Positions 6,761 through 7,420 of a stretch of 7,420 nucleotides of DNA are shown here, one piece after another. The DNA lies in contig JARICB010000225.1 of assembly GCA_029264225.1 (NCBI GenBank), positions 1 through 7,420 of the forward strand, read 5' to 3'. Origin of the DNA: Nocardioides sp. Lineage in GTDB: Bacteria > Actinomycetota > Actinomycetes > Propionibacteriales > Nocardioidaceae. Each line of letters starts with the position of its first letter. Positions within the stretch are counted from its first letter, which is position 1. A program made the position numbers and the translations under genes. The notes below the pieces were generated by a model. That model searched no databases and was not told where the DNA came from. It saw nothing but the letters and a program-made list of their open reading frames with translations.

Positions 6761-7214
6761 GGCTGACCTCAACGATCTCTCCGGGCACACGCCCACTTGC
6801 ACGTTCAGTGTCCAATGCGTTCTGCAGGATGAGGACGGCCGCCGCCATGTCGACCACAGACCGTCGGTCTGCGCCCTTGCGACCGCGCTCGCGCAGCATC
6901 GACTCCGCGGAGACGGTAGTCAAGCGCTCATCACACAGTCTGACCGGCACGGGAGCAATCTGCTTGGCCAGACGGGCCGCAAACTCGCGCACCTTGACGG
7001 CCGAGGGTCCTTCGCGTCCCGACAGCGACCTGGGCAACCCGACGACCACCTCGAACGCCTCGACCTCGACCACCAACTTGCGCAGCCGGGACAGGTCGCC
7101 CTTGCCTCGGCGCACGGTCTCGACCGGTGTTGCGAGGAAGCCGGTCGGGTCGCTGCGCGCGACCCCGATTCGGGCATCGCCCGGATCCAGCCCCAGCCGA
7201 ACTCCACTGCGCAT
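6753..7214 (-). CDS. ruvX: RuvX/YqgF family putative pre-16S rRNA nuclease / Holliday-junction resolvase-like protein
   Basis: A 153-residue RNase H-fold protein. Members were first described as Holliday-junction resolvase-like; the E. coli protein (YqgF) acts in maturation of the 16S rRNA 5' end. The four conserved acidic positions can be followed: D10 in LGLDPGDARIGVA, the VVVGLPRSLSGREGPSA segment (57-72), D95-E96 in CDERLTT, and D122 in SVVDMAAAVLILQ. Length is typical (about 140-160). The ATG at 7214 starts 2 bases after the alaS stop, and the 3' end overlaps mltG by 8 bases. The alaS-ruvX-mltG order is also found in M. tuberculosis and relatives, which makes the assignment firm. Which nuclease activity dominates in this organism cannot be read from sequence. 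Confidence 0.94.
   Translation of the reverse strand: MRSGVRLGLDPGDARIGVARSDPTGFLATPVETVRRGKGDLSRLRKLVVEVEAFEVVVGLPRSLSGREGPSAVKVREFAARLAKQIAPVPVRLCDERLTTVSAESMLRERGRKGADRRSVVDMAAAVLILQNALDTERASGRVPGEIVEVSHE
6767..6770 (-). promoter_or_regulatory. Ribosome binding site of mltG
   Basis: GAGG (within TTGAGG) on the minus strand, 6 bases before ATG 6760 and inside the end of ruvX. It supports the shorter MltG start (MSNETP) over the frame's upstream extension to about 6802. Confidence 0.6.
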
Positions 7215-7216
7215 TC

Positions 7217-7420
7217 TCAGCCGACCTGCCGCGCGATCTCGCTGGCGACCTGGGCCAGCGCCTCATCGAGCCGGGTAGCGTCGGACCCACCGCCCTGTGC
7301 GACATCGTCCTTGCCGCCGCCCTTGCCACCGATCAGCTCACCGATGGCGCGCACCAGGGCGTTGGCGCTCACGCCGCGCTCGCGGGCAGCGTCGTTGACG
7401 GCTGCCACGACGGCGACCTT
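7217..7420 (-). CDS. alaS: Alanyl-tRNA synthetase, C-terminal 67 residues (cut by window edge)
   Basis: Only the tail of the gene is present; the open frame continues past the right edge (first visible residues KVAVVAAVNDAA). It matches the end of the DHHA1/C-Ala region of AlaRS: GVSANALVRAIGELIGGK followed by the glycine-rich GGGKDDVAQGGG, then a short amphipathic helix (LDEALAQVASEIARQVG) to the stop. This glycine-rich motif (GG.GGxxxxAQGGG) is a hallmark of the AlaRS C-terminal domain, which helps dimerisation and tRNA(Ala) binding. The catalytic and editing domains are outside the window. The stop is 2 bases from ruvX, consistent with one transcript. A free-standing DHHA1 protein cannot be excluded from 67 residues, but the ruvX neighbour makes alaS much more likely. 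Confidence 0.9.
   Translation of the reverse strand, partial: KVAVVAAVNDAARERGVSANALVRAIGELIGGKGGGKDDVAQGGGSDATRLDEALAQVASEIARQVG

Noticed and set aside
5432..6766. 444-codon open frame on the plus strand
   Set aside because: It lies antisense to mltG and aroE, both firmly identified. High GC third positions leave the opposite strand free of stops; the translation is rich in R, G, L, V and D with no recognisable domain and no ribosome binding site.
6761..6802. 14-residue N-terminal extension of MltG
   Set aside because: It would overlap ruvX by 50 bases, and the better ribosome binding site sits before ATG 6760.

Overview
This window is a GC-rich (about two-thirds G+C by eye) stretch of bacterial chromosome in which every gene I can support lies on the minus strand, so it is read from the right end to the left. 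The order is alaS (3' end only) - ruvX - mltG - aroE - prepilin peptidase - aroC - aroK - aroB - aroQ - efp - nusB (5' end only). This is the alaS/ruvX/mltG/aroE ... aroC/aroK/aroB/aroQ ... efp/nusB neighbourhood known from Actinobacteria (for example Mycobacterium tuberculosis Rv2555c to Rv2533c). Gene content, high GC and protein style (type II dehydroquinase, PGKGP loop in EF-P, SLTMPLK in AroE) fit a high-GC actinobacterium. A Nocardioides-like member of the Nocardioidaceae is my best guess, but that is inference from general resemblance.

Right part (7420 to about 5609): the C-terminal tail of alanyl-tRNA synthetase, the RuvX/YqgF resolvase-like nuclease and the membrane-anchored endolytic transglycosylase MltG. 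Middle (5615 to 1283): five shikimate-pathway enzymes (AroE, AroC, AroK, AroB, AroQ), with a small prepilin-type peptidase gene between aroE and aroC. Together these cover DAHP to chorismate except for EPSP synthase (aroA) and the DAHP synthase that feeds the pathway. Left part (854 to 1): a 109-base intergenic region, then efp and the start of nusB.

Spacing is very tight. mltG/ruvX, aroE/mltG, peptidase/aroE, aroK/aroC, aroB/aroK and aroQ/aroB all overlap by 4 to 8 bases. nusB starts 1 base after efp and ruvX starts 2 bases after alaS. Only two real gaps exist: 44 bases before aroC and 109 bases before efp. The likely layout is one long operon from alaS (or upstream) to aroQ, with a possible internal promoter before efp-nusB.

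I found no mobile element, CRISPR array, RNA gene or novel defence or biosynthetic system. This is an ordinary housekeeping region. The points worth a second look are modest: no pepQ between aroQ and efp, the position and minimal form of the prepilin peptidase, the EF-P loop, and small sequence oddities in NusB, MltG and AroQ.
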